This document shows positions 41,618-54,729 of a stretch of DNA of 64,000 bases, in pieces. A program made the position numbers and the translations under genes. The first letter of the stretch is position 1. Each line of letters starts with the position of its first letter. The stretch comes from Cristatella mucedo (taxonomy: Eukaryota; Bryozoa; Phylactolaemata; Cristatellidae). Location of the stretch: contig WPIO01000006.1 of assembly GCA_009760855.2 (NCBI GenBank), positions 5,432,501-5,496,500 on the forward strand. Reading direction: 5' to 3'. The notes below the pieces were generated by a model, which made no database searches, was not told where the DNA came from, and saw only the letters and a program-made list of their open reading frames with translations.

Positions 41618-42017
41618 GTAAGATGACAGACTGACTGATTTTAATATTAATCGGATGCATAGCTACGCTTCCGCTGTTCTCCCTAGCGTTCCTCGATCTA
41701 ATCAACTCGCCTTCCGTGTGTACATCGTTGTCTTACGAGCATGCTTAACTTGCTAGCCAATGAATTATTACCTACAATACGGAAGTGTACGAGAAATCCA
41801 CGACATTTGACAACTTGATTAAGGAAACCTGTTTTAATGTAATGCAACTCTTCGCGTTCGGTAGAAAGCAGGTCGCTTGACGCATACTTCAGGCGTTTAC
41901 AATTTCAGCTTAGGCTCCGTGGCTGTCCTTAAATAATGCTTCTTTTTCCGACCAAGGAGCTAGCTCCTGTATTAATGGTTTTGCTTTTGTAGACCAAAAG
42001 GAGATCGCCCTTCTTCC

Positions 42018-42090
42018 AATAATAATAATAATAATAAAAATTCATATGTATGGCATCCTAAGAGAACTTAATATCTATTCAGTTGCTTCA
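42018..42090 (-). mobile_element. LINE-A 3' tail, decayed
   Basis: (AAT)n, then GCATCCTAAGAGAACTTAAT and CATATACCTCAGGGC. It interrupts the right duplication arm. Confidence 0.7.
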
Positions 42091-42104
42091 CATATACCTC
42101 AGGG

Positions 42105-42170
42105 CTCTAGCTCATAACCTCAGCTAGACCTTGGTCTGGGCGAGCACCTTAACCGCTGGACCAAACCAGT
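42105..42170 (-). mobile_element. tRNA-like SINE head
   Basis: The reverse strand reads TTGGTCCAGCGGTTAAGGTG and CTCGCCCAGACCAAGGTC, a clear A box with a D-arm-like and anticodon-arm-like layout as in the 9.2 kb and 59.6 kb copies. The B-box half is weak. Confidence 0.65.
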
Positions 42171-42645
42171 TCAGCAAATACCTATACCTATATGCAGTTA
42201 GCAATAATAGAGTGGATGCACAACCTGCCAGTAGCCATGACAGTCGAATGGCGTCACTAGTCCATTTTTAACCCTAAGGTGACGTTTCGAGAGTTACGAT
42301 TGTGATCCTTTTCTGGTAAAGAGCTTGATGCACTTACTCTAGTTTATCTCGACAGGGCCAAAAGAAGTCAATTAAATATGCTTTCAGTAACGTACCGAAA
42401 ACCTTAGGCCACATCGGCTCGTGCACGTGCAATGCCAAGCAGAATTAATCCCGAGGTACAGTGTCGGAGACAAAGCTGGTGGGCCAGGAGAACACGTATA
42501 ACGTAGGCGGCAATGAATTTGTTTTATAAGCAAGCATAATGGGGATATTCTCGCCCAAAAATTAGGGACAGCATTTTGGGAAAGAATAGTGCGAAAGAAT
42601 TTTAGAATACGAACAGCTCAAACAGGCTCTGACTTCAGACTATTT

Positions 42646-42730
42646 GATTCGTGCTTCCTTTGCAGTAATTTTAAGGCACCTAGAAAGTAATTGAGTTCTC
42701 GAATTGCGCTTTATTAAAAGTATTTTATTC
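42646..42730 (+). mobile_element. LINE-A 3' tail, decayed
   Basis: CTTCCTTTGCAGTAATTTTA, GGCACCTAGAAAGTAATTGA and GCGCTTTATTAAAAGTATTT. It interrupts sequence shared with the left arm. Confidence 0.75.
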
Positions 42731-43394
42731 TTAAAGAGCTAGTGCTGCAGCGCCCCTCAGGGGATCGTGCTTAGGAGACAGATAGATAATTTATCGTCGC
42801 GGGCGGACCTGAGTCCGTGTGTAGGTCAAAAAATAGTTAACAGTTTACAATTTGGCTGTGAATGAATAAGTTCAGCTTTGGTCGGCCAAAACGAGGGAGT
42901 TTTGTTTTGCATCTACGTAGGAGAACCACAAATGGTCCTTTAGGAAAGGGGAAAGCATTTCTATTTTGGATCAATTTTTATCTGAAACATATAGAAGCGA
43001 TTAGTCAGTACACGATACTCCATCTCAGTGGCCTTGAGATATTTTAAGTGTTGGCATTTTAATTTAATAATTAATCAAGAGCTTAAGGCAAGTAACTGCA
43101 CTAGCGCATTTTTAAACTACACAATCTGCAAGTTTAAGTCTGCTGCATGTTGTGAGCAGAAGCTTTGTAGGATGTGAACTCAAAAGGAGGCTGCGCCCCT
43201 CACTCCTCCATTACGTAGGACTCCGATGCTGATAGCGAGAGCTGCTTTTGAACTCGGCGCTGGCAAGAGGCCTCCAGGATAGGGCGCTTGGTGATCTCTC
43301 TAGCCACGATCGGCTTTAAGAGTGGAGTTTCTCTCGCTAGCATATACCTATTTGCCTAGTAACAGCACGCGTTTTCTTTGAGATCCAACTGTGA

Positions 43395-44430
43395 ATGTGC
43401 TTCATCCCGTGAAAAATAGAGCTTGAGTAATTGCGTCTGCCTTCCCCCGTCTGCAACCTTTAGTTAACGTAAGAACGCGTAACACGAGGTATACGCTGAA
43501 CAAACTTACTAACTCTATATTCAGGCCTATGCTAAGTGACAGATGTTTCTTCTGCCCTACATAATTAACTATTTCGAGGCTCTTAAAATTCATCTTCTGA
43601 GCGGAAGATTCTAAAGTTGTGCATGCATTGTCTAACGAAGTTACGCTAAGGATGGCACTCTCCACAGCTTCCTGCATGTCAATCCATTGCGGCTAAATTA
43701 TTCACCAGTGCTAGAATAAAAAAGATAATTTAACTTCTAATAAATTAGACTGTAATCACTCTCTTATATCACTCTGTTATATCACTCCCTATTGATCTCT
43801 TATATCACTTTAATCACTTTCTTATATATTTACGTTTGCGGACAAATCAACGTTGCAGAATTGCCATAACTCTAGACAGGTTGTTTTCACGTTAACATCT
43901 ATCAAAATTGTCACGTGTATTCATTTCAAAAGGTGAACAGGATCAAAGGCATTCTTATCTGATCCCAGAAGTGTTTTTAAAGACCGATTATTACCTTATT
44001 GTACGTCTCTAGTTTGATGACACGTGACAGTAAATTTGAAAGGTAGTCTTCAAAGGCATTTAACTCTGGCACTGAATTCTTGGCATCCAGCATGCAAGTG
44101 GAAATATGATTGAAGTTATAATATTCATAAGATTTCTAAAGAAATTATTCAATCCTGACTTTTTACTGACAGTGAAGAGATGGGGCCGCAGGGAAGAAAC
44201 TGGTTTGTTGCAATAGGAGTAGACCGTATCACTTTCGGCTTAAATTGTTTAGCTGTGTCTCAAACGAACATTCGATCCTTGGAGATCATGCTTGTGGCTC
44301 CTGCTCTCTAAAAACCGAAACTAACTTTGACTGACGTCTGACTTGATACACTCTGACTTGATGACATTTGAAAAAGGTAAAAGCGTGCTTGCCTATTCGA
44401 GCAATTGCAGGGTACCTGCTAACTGTGATG
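43395..44430. other. Spacer without a recognised gene
   Basis: AT-rich, with an ATATCACTCT/CTTATATCACT short repeat at 43760-43830. 43402-43677 is open on - for 91 codons with an ATG but has no recognisable domain. Confidence 0.45.
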
Positions 44431-44550
44431 GTATAGTTGAGTGTGCTGACTGTGTGCATGTGGTCACTAACCATATTCACATGCTTCATCTGCAGCAAAT
44501 ATTGAGTGCCTAGAAAGATATTTTAGTTTTATGACGTTTATTCAACTAGG
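44430..44550 (+). mobile_element. LINE-A 3' tail, decayed
   Basis: TGTGTGCATGTGGTCACTAA, GCAGCAAATATTGAGTGCCT and AGAAAGATATTTTAGTTTTA. The family's sequence before the hairpin is recognisable. Confidence 0.75.
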
Positions 44551-44569
44551 CCTTTGTATCCTGTTTCCA

Positions 44570-46255
44570 CGGTCCTGCTTTTACGATGCATTGATCTGCT
44601 GCTGCCATGGAAGACTAAAATCATAAATATGTCATTAGCCTCAGGTCATGTCCGAGCACCTTTCAAAAAGGCTGTAGTCAGGCTACTACACATTAAGCAA
44701 CACTAGACCAAGAGAGTTGAGCAACTTCTGCCAAGTCTTCCTTCTACCCTTCCTATCAAAGACACTAGGATGAGTCGGGACAGATGAGCTGAACTAAAAT
44801 ATTGAAACTTCAAACCTTGCTAGTAAGTTCCACTCTACTTTTAGAGCTGATCACTCCGAAGAATCAGCGTTGCTGCGGGTAGATAAAGACCTAGACTTAC
44901 TTAGGAATGCAGACATAGGTAGAGTATTTATGCTTGTTTTGCTCGATCTTTCGGCAGCCTTTGGTACTATCGATCACCAAGTACTTCTTGATCGCTTATC
45001 ATCTCGTCTGGGCATTACTGGCACTGCATTTCAATGGCTAGTTCCTATCTCAGTGGGAGACTCGAGAGTACGGATGTGAACGGTCTAAGGTCATCCGAGA
45101 AACCTTGGAAATATGGGATACCTCAGAGCTCCGGCTTGAAACCATTCTTTTCACTGCTTATACATCCCTGTTGCCGATGTGATTGCCAAGCAAAATCTAG
45201 GCTGTCACTTCTATGCAGATGACACCAAGTTTTATCTTTGCTTTGATATCTTCCAGCCCTCCGGTTCGTGGAATAGTCTCCATCCCCTTGCTGTATGTAG
45301 TGATGACATCCAAACATGGTTGGAAGCAAACTGTATTCAATTCAATGATGATAAAACCGACTTACTAGTTATGGGCAAACCATGTGTGATTCGGGAATTG
45401 GAAAGGAAAACGCTTAAAGTTGTCTCTGCCAGCATTTTTACTGTTGAATCTTCACGAAATATAGGTTGTATTTTCCATAGCGACTTTTTATTTGACAACC
45501 ACATCAGCTCCACAATCAAGTCTGCGTATTTCGGCTACAAAACGTTGCAAATTTTTTTTTTTTTAGAGGAATCTACATTAGTCCATGCATATCTGATATC
45601 CGATATTCGACATCTGATACCATTCTGATACCCTGTCTTGACTTCTGTAGCTCACTACTTGCTGGTGTGCCGACTAGTGCACTGAGGTGCTCACAGTGGG
45701 TGCGAAATCCTGCGCACCTTCACTTTTCTATATTGAGCATCGCAGTTGCCACATCTCACCCCTTGTCGCCGACCTGCACTGGTTCTGACCTACTGCCCCG
45801 CCAGGCTATGCCTCGCTCCACCCGCTTTTCAGAATCTAACTGTTTTACTGTACCTCGTAGGAGCCTCAAATCCCTTTGAGGCCGTGCCTTTAGTTCGTAT
45901 GCTCCCCCAGCATAGAACTCACTCCCGACTTTCATCACGACTTCTCCTGACTTGACACAAATTAAAAAGAAACTAAAACGCATCTGTCTATCGCAGCGTT
46001 TAGTGGGTTCCTTTGATTCAACCTTTATGTGCCTATGCGTGCCGTTCGTGTGCCTGCTGCCACCAACAATACTTGCATGCTGACGGTGTGCACGTCACCT
46101 CTAACCGTGTTATTTTTGCTGTTTATTGAGCATGCTACCACTATCCATTCGATCGCACTTCCCTTGCCACAAATATAAAGCGCCCAGAAAGAGATTGAGT
46201 TCTGTGAGGGAGCTATATGAAAAGGATTACTATTATTACATTGTTATTATAAACT
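44570..46255 (+). mobile_element. LINE-A, longest plus copy, RT domain nearly complete
   Basis: The start SGHVRAPFKKAVVRLL matches the region before RT motif 1. Then SALLRVDKDLDLLRNADIGR, LVLLDLSAAFGTIDHQVLLD, SSRLGITGTAFQW, a frameshift near 45035, SSYLSGRLESTDVNGLRSSE, a damaged PQ(G)S motif (IPQSSGLKP), HFYADDTKFYLCFD (YADD intact), DDIQTWLEANCIQFNDDKTD and LLVMGKPCVIRELE. Decayed sequence then runs to the 3' hairpin and ATT-rich end at 46155-46255. It cannot be autonomous because it is frameshifted and has no endonuclease. Confidence 0.9.
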
Positions 46256-46499
46256 ATGAACTGTGAGCTTGACAGCTGAATCTGGATTACGAACAGAGAG
46301 CTTTTCCAATTCATTAGCGTCGCTGCTTCATTTCAACTGAGCCGCTTATGTAATAAACGCAATAAGTAGGGGCTAAGTAATCATTCGCGGTTGCATTATT
46401 ACCTGTTTGATACTGTTAGTACAGCTAGGACCGTACAGTAATGTCAAAGAGACTTGGCAAAGAGAGGCATGTCAAAGAGAGCTGGCCATTGCTAATTTG

Positions 46500-46715
46500 A
46501 AGTATTAAGCTGCAACATGCTTGTATTAGGTATTAAATTAAGTATTAAGTATTAAGCATTATACAAGTATTATATATATTTTATTTTATTATTAAATATA
46601 TATATATATATATATATATTATATTTTATTATTATATAAGTATTATATATAAATATTATATAAGTATTAAGTGTTACGTATTAAGTAATAAGCATGAAGC
46701 ATTAAGCTGCAACAT
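46500..46715. repeat. AT-rich ATTAAGT/(TA)n array with direct-repeat borders
   Basis: GTATTAAG, TATTATAT and (TA)n mixtures. The left border GTATTAAGCTGCAACATG and the right border GCATTAAGCTGCAACATC are near-identical 17-18-base direct repeats. Confidence 0.85.
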
Positions 46716-49680
46716 CTCCTTGTCTACTTTGAACATGGCTTGCTGTGCCTGCCCTTTTTGATGAATGGTATTCGCATATTCAGTTCGCCGATGGTTTTTG
46801 AGCGGGTTTATAATAAAATTAATACAAATAAATATTTTCTGCAAGTCTATTCATTCTTACAAGCAACTGAGTATTGATTCACTACCCGCGCAGATAAACA
46901 TAATTCCTGAAATTTTATGTTGGCATGTTGGCAGTTTGAAAAAATCAGTAATCACAACTTTGAACTGAGTTTTGATGTTTTCCCATATTCAGTTTTTCCT
47001 TTACTCTCTAAGAACTCTAAGCTCGGCAGTCTGTGGAGGCGGGCTCACCTACTTTTTTAGCGGATACTCGGGCCTGCATTCCAAAGTAAACTTGGAATTG
47101 TCCGTGATTTTTCGCGAATTCAGGCAAGTACATACTTATTGACGTGTGTATATGTTTCCAGAAAATAAAAAGTTATCGACGTGAGGCTCGACTTTCTACT
47201 AATTTGATGCAGGTTAAAGAGCAATTGTGTGGTGTTCACTTTATTAGACTGTGCACTGACACCATTAAATAGCCTACCCACTTCTATGCTTCGTTACTTG
47301 CGCCTATAGATTCTTTTTTTAAAGTGTCTGAAAGGCGGCTTGTCCCTTAGGCACAATACCGTATTCCTGCAAATTTCGCTTTTTAGAAAGTGCATATTCT
47401 CATTCTAAATTGGATAGATCGAGCAACGTTTCTTTAGAATTTCATTTGTCAACAGTTTTGCGCTTGCCATTATGAATATTCTAGCTGAATTTAAAAAAAA
47501 CGTTTTCATTTTTTTTAACTAAACCTATGTATTATTTAGGATTAGTATAATGCAAGGTCGCTATTTGAGAATATGGATTTTTTAAGTGGCTTCTCATATC
47601 CATACACAGTGCTCATCTTTGCTTAACGATCAATCTTATGCTAATGTTAACTGTAACGGTGTTGATCATTCATTTAACTTGGAGGTTTTGTCTTGCATAT
47701 GTTTGCAGCTAGCTGATACTTGCAAAATTCCAAAGAAAAGCTGCTAATCCTAGATTAAGTGGTTTACGACTTGTACCAGAATAAAAAACCATGTCAAAAT
47801 GGCTTACACGTGTAATATACTGACTGATTCGTATAAATTTTTTTTCTTCAAGCTATTTAAAGTTCTGAGTCAGGTTTTCGCACATTTTGTTATTGTGACA
47901 TAATAAACAATTAACTAACAATATGAAAGCTCTGAAGAAGTACCGTTTTGGCTTCGACAGAGGTTCCGTAGTCTGCAAATTTTGGCTTCAGTGTTATTTT
48001 GTACATCGCCTGAGAACCCACTCTTATATCTTGCCTTTTTACTAACGACAAAGCTTAGATAATGCATACATATTTTAGAGTGAAATTACTCCTGCCATTC
48101 ATTAATCAGCCATGGAGGGAGAAAACTTCCCAGAAGGTGATCTGTTTACAGTATTTGCAGGGCTTTCTGAAAATGTCCTTCTTGATTGGGATTTGTTCAT
48201 CTCAGACACACCGGGTACGTATTCAATTGCCTTTTGTTTGCTTGCAAAGATGATTTAATGCAAACACTCTTGCAAATTCTAATTACATTTCTCTGTCTTG
48301 GATCTATCTATTGATCCAGTTATGGGCTCAACCGTGTGGACCTCGCAAGTAGCTCTGGAAGCATAAAAATCTACTTATCGAACAAAAATTTCACATACAA
48401 ATAATTATTTGCAATATGCGAACCTGGCATGGTTGCTCAAAATAATTTCTGTGGCAGTAGATTTGAAGTGACTTACAGCCATTCATATTACATAAATTGA
48501 TGATCACTCAATACTGCAAAACTGCTCACTTAAACTCATCGATACAAAATAGCTATGAACTAAAAAACTGTATCTAAATGCTGATGCTGACCTAGCACAT
48601 GAATGATACAATTAGTGGCTTAGAAGTTGGTATTTGAATCTCAAATTAGCCTTATAAGGTTCTTTGACGAAGTCAACCATGAGCTGATAGCCTTATGCAA
48701 CTAAATTCTTTTCACTTGTTAAGAAGTGTCATTTCCTAGTTGCATATACACACAAAGCATAGACAGTAGCCATTCTTGCCTTCAAACTTTGCTTCGGTCA
48801 ACAGGATATTGAATTACTTGAATTGAATTGAATTGAATTACCTAATATGTTTTTGATGACACCAAAAAGTTTGTGTATTTAGGTTCACATGAAGTCATTA
48901 AGAGCAGCAAATAAATCAAAGCTGCTGTGTAAATACACCGAAGTAGAAAAATACCATGAATTAAAAAGATTTTTTTTATAATTTTGCCGTTCTAAATTTG
49001 TGGATTTAATGCTAATCTCTTTTCCGGAAAAGCCTCCAAAGAAAGACTCCCTTTATTTTCTCATACATTACAGTCCATTTACTGAAGAATTTACTTAGAA
49101 TTTATTTAAAAATTTATGTTAATTAATAATTAAACTAAATTATTATTAATATTAAATTTTATTTATTTTTTAATTTTAAATTTTATTTAATAATTTATTT
49201 TAAAAAGAATTTATGTATAATTTTTTAATCTACTAATTCCTACATATCCCGGTAAAAGCACGCAGCTCTTTTTTCAATACGAGTGTGCTCCAACGTTCTC
49301 ATGAACGTTTTATGACAAGTGTCGAGTGTATGAGCCTTGAGGGACTTTCCGTATTACATTTCAGCTCATTTTCTGTGGTGGCCTGAAGAAGATGCCCATC
49401 GTTTCTAGCCTTAAGATTGCACAGAAGGCCACGAACTGCAGCAATTAGACTGCACCAAGCCATTTCTCAGTCCACGGCAGTTTCATATTGTATCGTTCAC
49501 AATCTGCCATCTCCTGTATCCGCGGTGTGATGAATACGCCAGCTTTGACCTCCATAATCGATAGAATATATCTCCATAGCAGAAATATTCTTTGACCAGT
49601 GGTGAAGATCCTCGCCTTTAGCGACCGAGATCAAGATTAAAGATTTTAATTAGAGGCCTTTGGTTTTAGCCCCATAGTAT
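46716..49680. other. AT-rich spacer, no gene recognised
   Basis: Long AT-rich stretch with very AT-rich sequence at 49100-49230 and a short GAATT pentamer run at 48815-48840. 48062-48253 is the only frame over 60 codons with an ATG, and it is not recognised. Confidence 0.6.
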
Positions 49681-49681
49681 G

Positions 49682-49718
49682 TGTGAGGCGCCGATTAGAG
49701 ATTGAGTTTTCGTAGTGG

Positions 49719-49804
<86 letters not shown>
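49682..49804. repeat. (TA)n microsatellite after a decayed LINE-A tail
   Basis: GAGGCGCCGATTAGAGATTG and AGTTTTCGTAGTGGCTAATA resemble the LINE-A hairpin. The (TA)n from 49722 may have grown from its AT tail. Confidence 0.75.
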
Positions 49805-49808
<4 letters not shown>

Positions 49809-49879
49809 TTTCGTCACACTACTGAAAATGATTCAGCAGAGTGATAAATTGCTTGACGAGTCCTAGCTTGGTCATCAGC

Positions 49880-50230
49880 AGCTTTAAACTGTTGGAGGCA
49901 GAAGCTATAGCTCTGCAGGTCCTAGACTGTGGAACTCGCTTTCACGATTCTTACGCAACGACAGCTACTCTCCTGCTGCCGACTAGGGTACACCTTTTCC
50001 AGCTGTCCTGAGCTGCTACTTCCATGCTGCTCACTACCTCAACTGCTCAGCTGACTCTGCTATGCTTCCCACTTTCTCTTTGTTTTGTGAGATGAAATCT
50101 GTTGGCTACCTAATGCATACCGAAAGCAGCTTAGGCTGTGAGTGCTCTGTACAAAACTCTCCTGCGTAATACGTAAATAGTCTTTGTGGGTTTTTGGAGT
50201 AACAGACGGAGATCCATTACATTGCATTAA
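49880..50230 (+). mobile_element. LINE-B 3' end
   Basis: GGTCCTAGACTGTGGAACTC, CGACAGCTACTCTCCTGCTG, GAAAGCAGCTTAGGCTGTGA and ACGGAGATCCATTACATTGC. Only the last ORF residues and the 3' UTR are present. Confidence 0.9.
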
Positions 50231-51690
50231 GAGGGTCTGTCATTGGCTCCCACTTGCTGCTGTTATTCCATATACCTAGCTAATTCTACTGTAGTGGGTC
50301 TTTCTAATGATGCGCCGTTTTTGGTATTCGAATAAGCCATGGAGAGAGGCGGGACGCATTTCCTCTGCGAAGCAGCACGACATTGAGGGCGCTGGTTGTA
50401 TTGCACAAGAATGCCATGGACTCGGGTTACAGGCGATTCCTGTTGACTCGATTGAACTAGCTACATAACTCTACAAGCACAGCTCATGTTGAAAAAGATG
50501 TAATACAATTGCCGAAGTGTTCATTTTAAACTTTTCTTTCATACGTACCACTCGTGGAGCTTACGTGTCGCAAGCATTGGACTTCGGAGTACAATGGTCG
50601 TTGAGACAATCAGATCGTTGAGGTTTTTCAGATATTGGTTTCAGCATGGCTGTCTCTTCTCGGAGGCATCTGTGGGACCGGAATCTGGATCAGTAATATA
50701 TTCCTCGCTGTCAGACTTGCAGTTCTCTCCTAAAGATGGCTTGATACCGCTCTGGAGCTGTGGGGAATAAGAGCTCAGGACAATGTGCACTTGAGAGATG
50801 GATGAAGGAACGAGTGAATATGTGATTGGAGGTGCTTTCTAGAAAATTGTTGTTTTGAAGGGTCCACCATGCAGATGTTGTCACTGTTTGGAAGGGTCCG
50901 CCATGGGGACGTTGCCGCTGTTTGGAAGGATTCACAATGCCTATGCTGCCACTATTTGGGTGGTGAGTCGGTAATCGCTATATTGTTGTCATAGGAAAGT
51001 TCTCCGCCGTTCTATTCCGTACATTTGACACAATTGCATAGATTAAAATTATATCTCGTTCACACATTTCCTAATATTCAGCAAGACAGAAAACGAACGG
51101 CAACTGTTCTTCTGACCTTCAAGAGTTCATACGCAGTGTGTCAACGTGTCGTATCAATACTTTAAGCTCAATAAGAATTCTAAATTTTCCAATCGTAGCT
51201 AATGGAGGTGGAACGTGATCTTTAAAAGACAAAGCAATCCAATAAATATTAATTAACAGGTTGACTTGAAATAAGAGTGTGATTTTCTAGCTTCCGAATC
51301 GTAGATAAGGCTTGCTCTTCCCGACGTTACTTGACGATTTTGATTGATGCAGCTGTAATGATTGGAAGCCATGACGGTTCTCGTGTTTTGCCACGTGAGT
51401 TTAGTATATCGTACACTGGTTGTGTCTTAGTTTGAACTCCAGTATAATTTGTATCGTCATTTGATGATTTGTGCAGGTATTTGGTTAGAAGTCGAGAGGC
51501 GTGGTATCGTTGTAATACCGTCGTGACTTGGTCTCATTCAGCTGAAATTTCACGTTAGTGTATTTCTTTACTGCACAAATGAGCGCTGACACGTCTGCAT
51601 GGGCTAAATTCCACTGTATTCTAATTCTTAGACAGCCCTTCGTTTGTCAACCAGCTAGCTCAGTCACATTGACATGCTTAGAATTCCAAA
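50230..51690. other. Upstream region of the zinc-finger gene
   Basis: No exon could be assigned with confidence, although the zinc-finger ORF needs one. A 34-bp minisatellite lies at 50857-50958. 51558-51752 is open on + with an ATG but is in a different frame. Confidence 0.45.
50857..50958. repeat. 34-bp tandem repeat, three units
   Basis: Units begin GAAGGGTCCACCATG, GAAGGGTCCGCCATG and GAAGGATTCACAATG, each 34 bp. The unit is not a multiple of three, so the - frame through it (50711-50935) is unlikely to be protein. Confidence 0.9.
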
Positions 51691-51706
51691 TAATTTGCAT
51701 TCGTAG

Positions 51707-52734
51707 ACATAAATTCCTCGAGTGGCTCACAGTCGCAACAGACTGCTGGTAGCCTATTGACCCGAAATGATGATACTGTCAGTCTTATCATACCGACATC
51801 TACAGCGCCTAGCGAGACTGCAAACGCTCAGCTGTTGTACGAAGCTCGGGCCAGCAATAACTCCAGAGATGATTCTGAGGAGATCTTTGGTCCAAAACAT
51901 CGTTCGAATGACGGGCAGAAGTACGGATTACCAACTGTGGCGGACTCATCGATGGAACTCCCACTGGGTGACGAACAGAATTTAATTGAATCGTTCAAAA
52001 CTGCAGAGGTGGAAGATTTCGAATGGTTGGATGAATCCTATATTGATAAATCTGCATCACACGATCAACGGCACTCGATAAACTCGTCGGGGCATGGTCT
52101 CGCTAGTTCTTCAATTGAACTTCCGGCGGATGAACGGGCTGATAGCGGCCAATCAGTTAGCAGCCAATCAGTAAGCTTCCAATCAGTAAGCTATCCAGTG
52201 AACGAGCAGCCTATGCAGTGCGATAAGTGCAGCAAGACTTTTGATAGGGAGTGCAACTTCCAAAGACACCTAAACAGTTGTCAAAAGAAACATGTCTGCG
52301 AGAATTGTACAGCTTCATTTACGAGGAGCTCTGGTTTACACCGTCACCGTCTAATTCATTTGGCTCAAGCAGACCATATCTGTATTCATTGCGGAAAAGC
52401 ATTCGGCCGTAAAGACCACTTAGCCAAGCACCTCCTGGTTCACAATCGGGAAAATAGCTGCATATGGAGCGACTCCGTGGGTGCATGCACTATTCACAGC
52501 CATAAAGGCGTACCTGTAAAGTCTTTAGCGTGCGACATATGCAGCAAGACTTTCAGACGAAATTCGGAACTACTTTCTCATAGAGTCAGACACATCTGCA
52601 AAAAGCCGTATCGCTGTGACAAATGCGCGCAGGCATTCTCGTGGCTGAGCTCCCTGCAAAGACACAGGAAATCTCACAAAGAAACCACGGCAAGCATTGG
52701 TGAGCAGTCGGAAGTTGTGACAGATAATCCGTGA
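51707..52734 (+). CDS. C2H2 zinc-finger protein, terminal exon
   Basis: A long frame is open from 51694 to TGA at 52732-52734, about 340 codons. The N-terminal half is acidic and Ser-rich (VEDFEWLDESY, then SGQSVSSQSVSFQSVSY). Five fingers follow. Finger 1 at 52213 is C-X2-C...H-X3-C, a C2HC type. Fingers 2-5 at 52291, 52375, 52525 and 52609 are standard C2H2 (CENCTASFTRSSGLHRHRLI H, CIHCGKAFGRKDHLAKHLLV H, CDICSKTFRRNSELLSHRVR H, CDKCAQAFSWLSSLQRHRKS H). Linkers are not the TGEKP type, and a 28-residue gap separates fingers 3 and 4. No ATG occurs before codon 66 of the frame (51952), so the start is probably in an upstream exon. TTCGTAG at 51700-51706 is one possible acceptor. Likely a nuclear DNA-binding regulator; target unknown. 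Confidence 0.85.
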
Positions 52735-52844
52735 AGATCTAAATCGTCTACCGATCGGCCGAAAGATAAGGTGGACTCATCCATTGACAACGTGTCACCA
52801 TAAGATGAGAATCCTGTCAGCTATTTGGATCAATCTTTTACAAA

Positions 52845-52850
52845 AATAAA
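52845..52850 (+). terminator. Poly(A) signal of the zinc-finger gene
   Basis: AATAAA, 110 bases after the stop codon and followed by GGTGGAAAAG. It supports this being the last exon of an expressed gene. Confidence 0.75.
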
Positions 52851-52917
52851 GGTGGAAAAGTAACAACATTGCTGCATGACTCTTTTATTAGGAAATCAAA
52901 CTCCGGTAAATTACAGC

Positions 52918-52956
<39 letters not shown>

Positions 52957-53030
52957 TACTTGATAAAGCGCCCTCAGAGAACTTAATCTCTTTCTAGGCG
53001 CTTTGCATTTGCTGCAAGGGGAAGGAAACT
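52918..53030 (-). mobile_element. LINE-A 3' tail
   Basis: (TAA)12 followed by CTTGATAAAGCGCCCTCAGA, GAACTTAATCTCTTTCTAGG and CATTTGCTGCAAGGGG, close to consensus. It lies 70 bases past the zinc-finger poly(A) signal. Confidence 0.93.
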
Positions 53031-53255
53031 TAAGCAGCAATTTCTCTCTTTAATAAGAGCATGTACCGGCAGCATTAGAAATTTTGTGCTTGCAGTCGTA
53101 GTTAATTTTGCTAGCTCTGAAGCCGGAAGCCACGGTACATTTTTGAAACTTTAATATTGAAACGACTGTCTCTCTCAACAGTACTAGATACAATTCCAAG
53201 ATGGATTACACGATTATCTGAAAAGCTATCTCACTTGGCATCCAATATAAATATT

Positions 53256-54720
<1,465 letters not shown>

Positions 54721-54729
54721 ACTACTCAA

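Larger units (their letters stand above)
37740..43395. repeat. Right arm of the inverted segmental duplication
   Basis: Reverse complement of the left arm (17.83-22.04 kb) in the same order: the unique block at 42310-43395, blocks at 41600-42310, then actin with its 3' flank at 38262-39595. Inside this arm only are LINE-A tails at 42018-42090 and 42646-42730, a SINE at 42105-42170, a LINE-A copy at 39600-40225 and an unmatched 40.23-41.4 kb segment. A further actin fragment follows at 37755-38235. Confidence 0.8.

Noticed and set aside
44870-46255. Active autonomous LINE
   Set aside because: YADD is intact, but there are frameshifts and the endonuclease half is missing.
50711-50935. 74-codon - frame
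   Set aside because: Partly made of a 34-bp tandem repeat whose unit is not a multiple of three.
51558-51752. 64-codon + frame upstream of the zinc-finger frame as its first exon
   Set aside because: Different frame, no donor that would join in phase, and no recognisable content.
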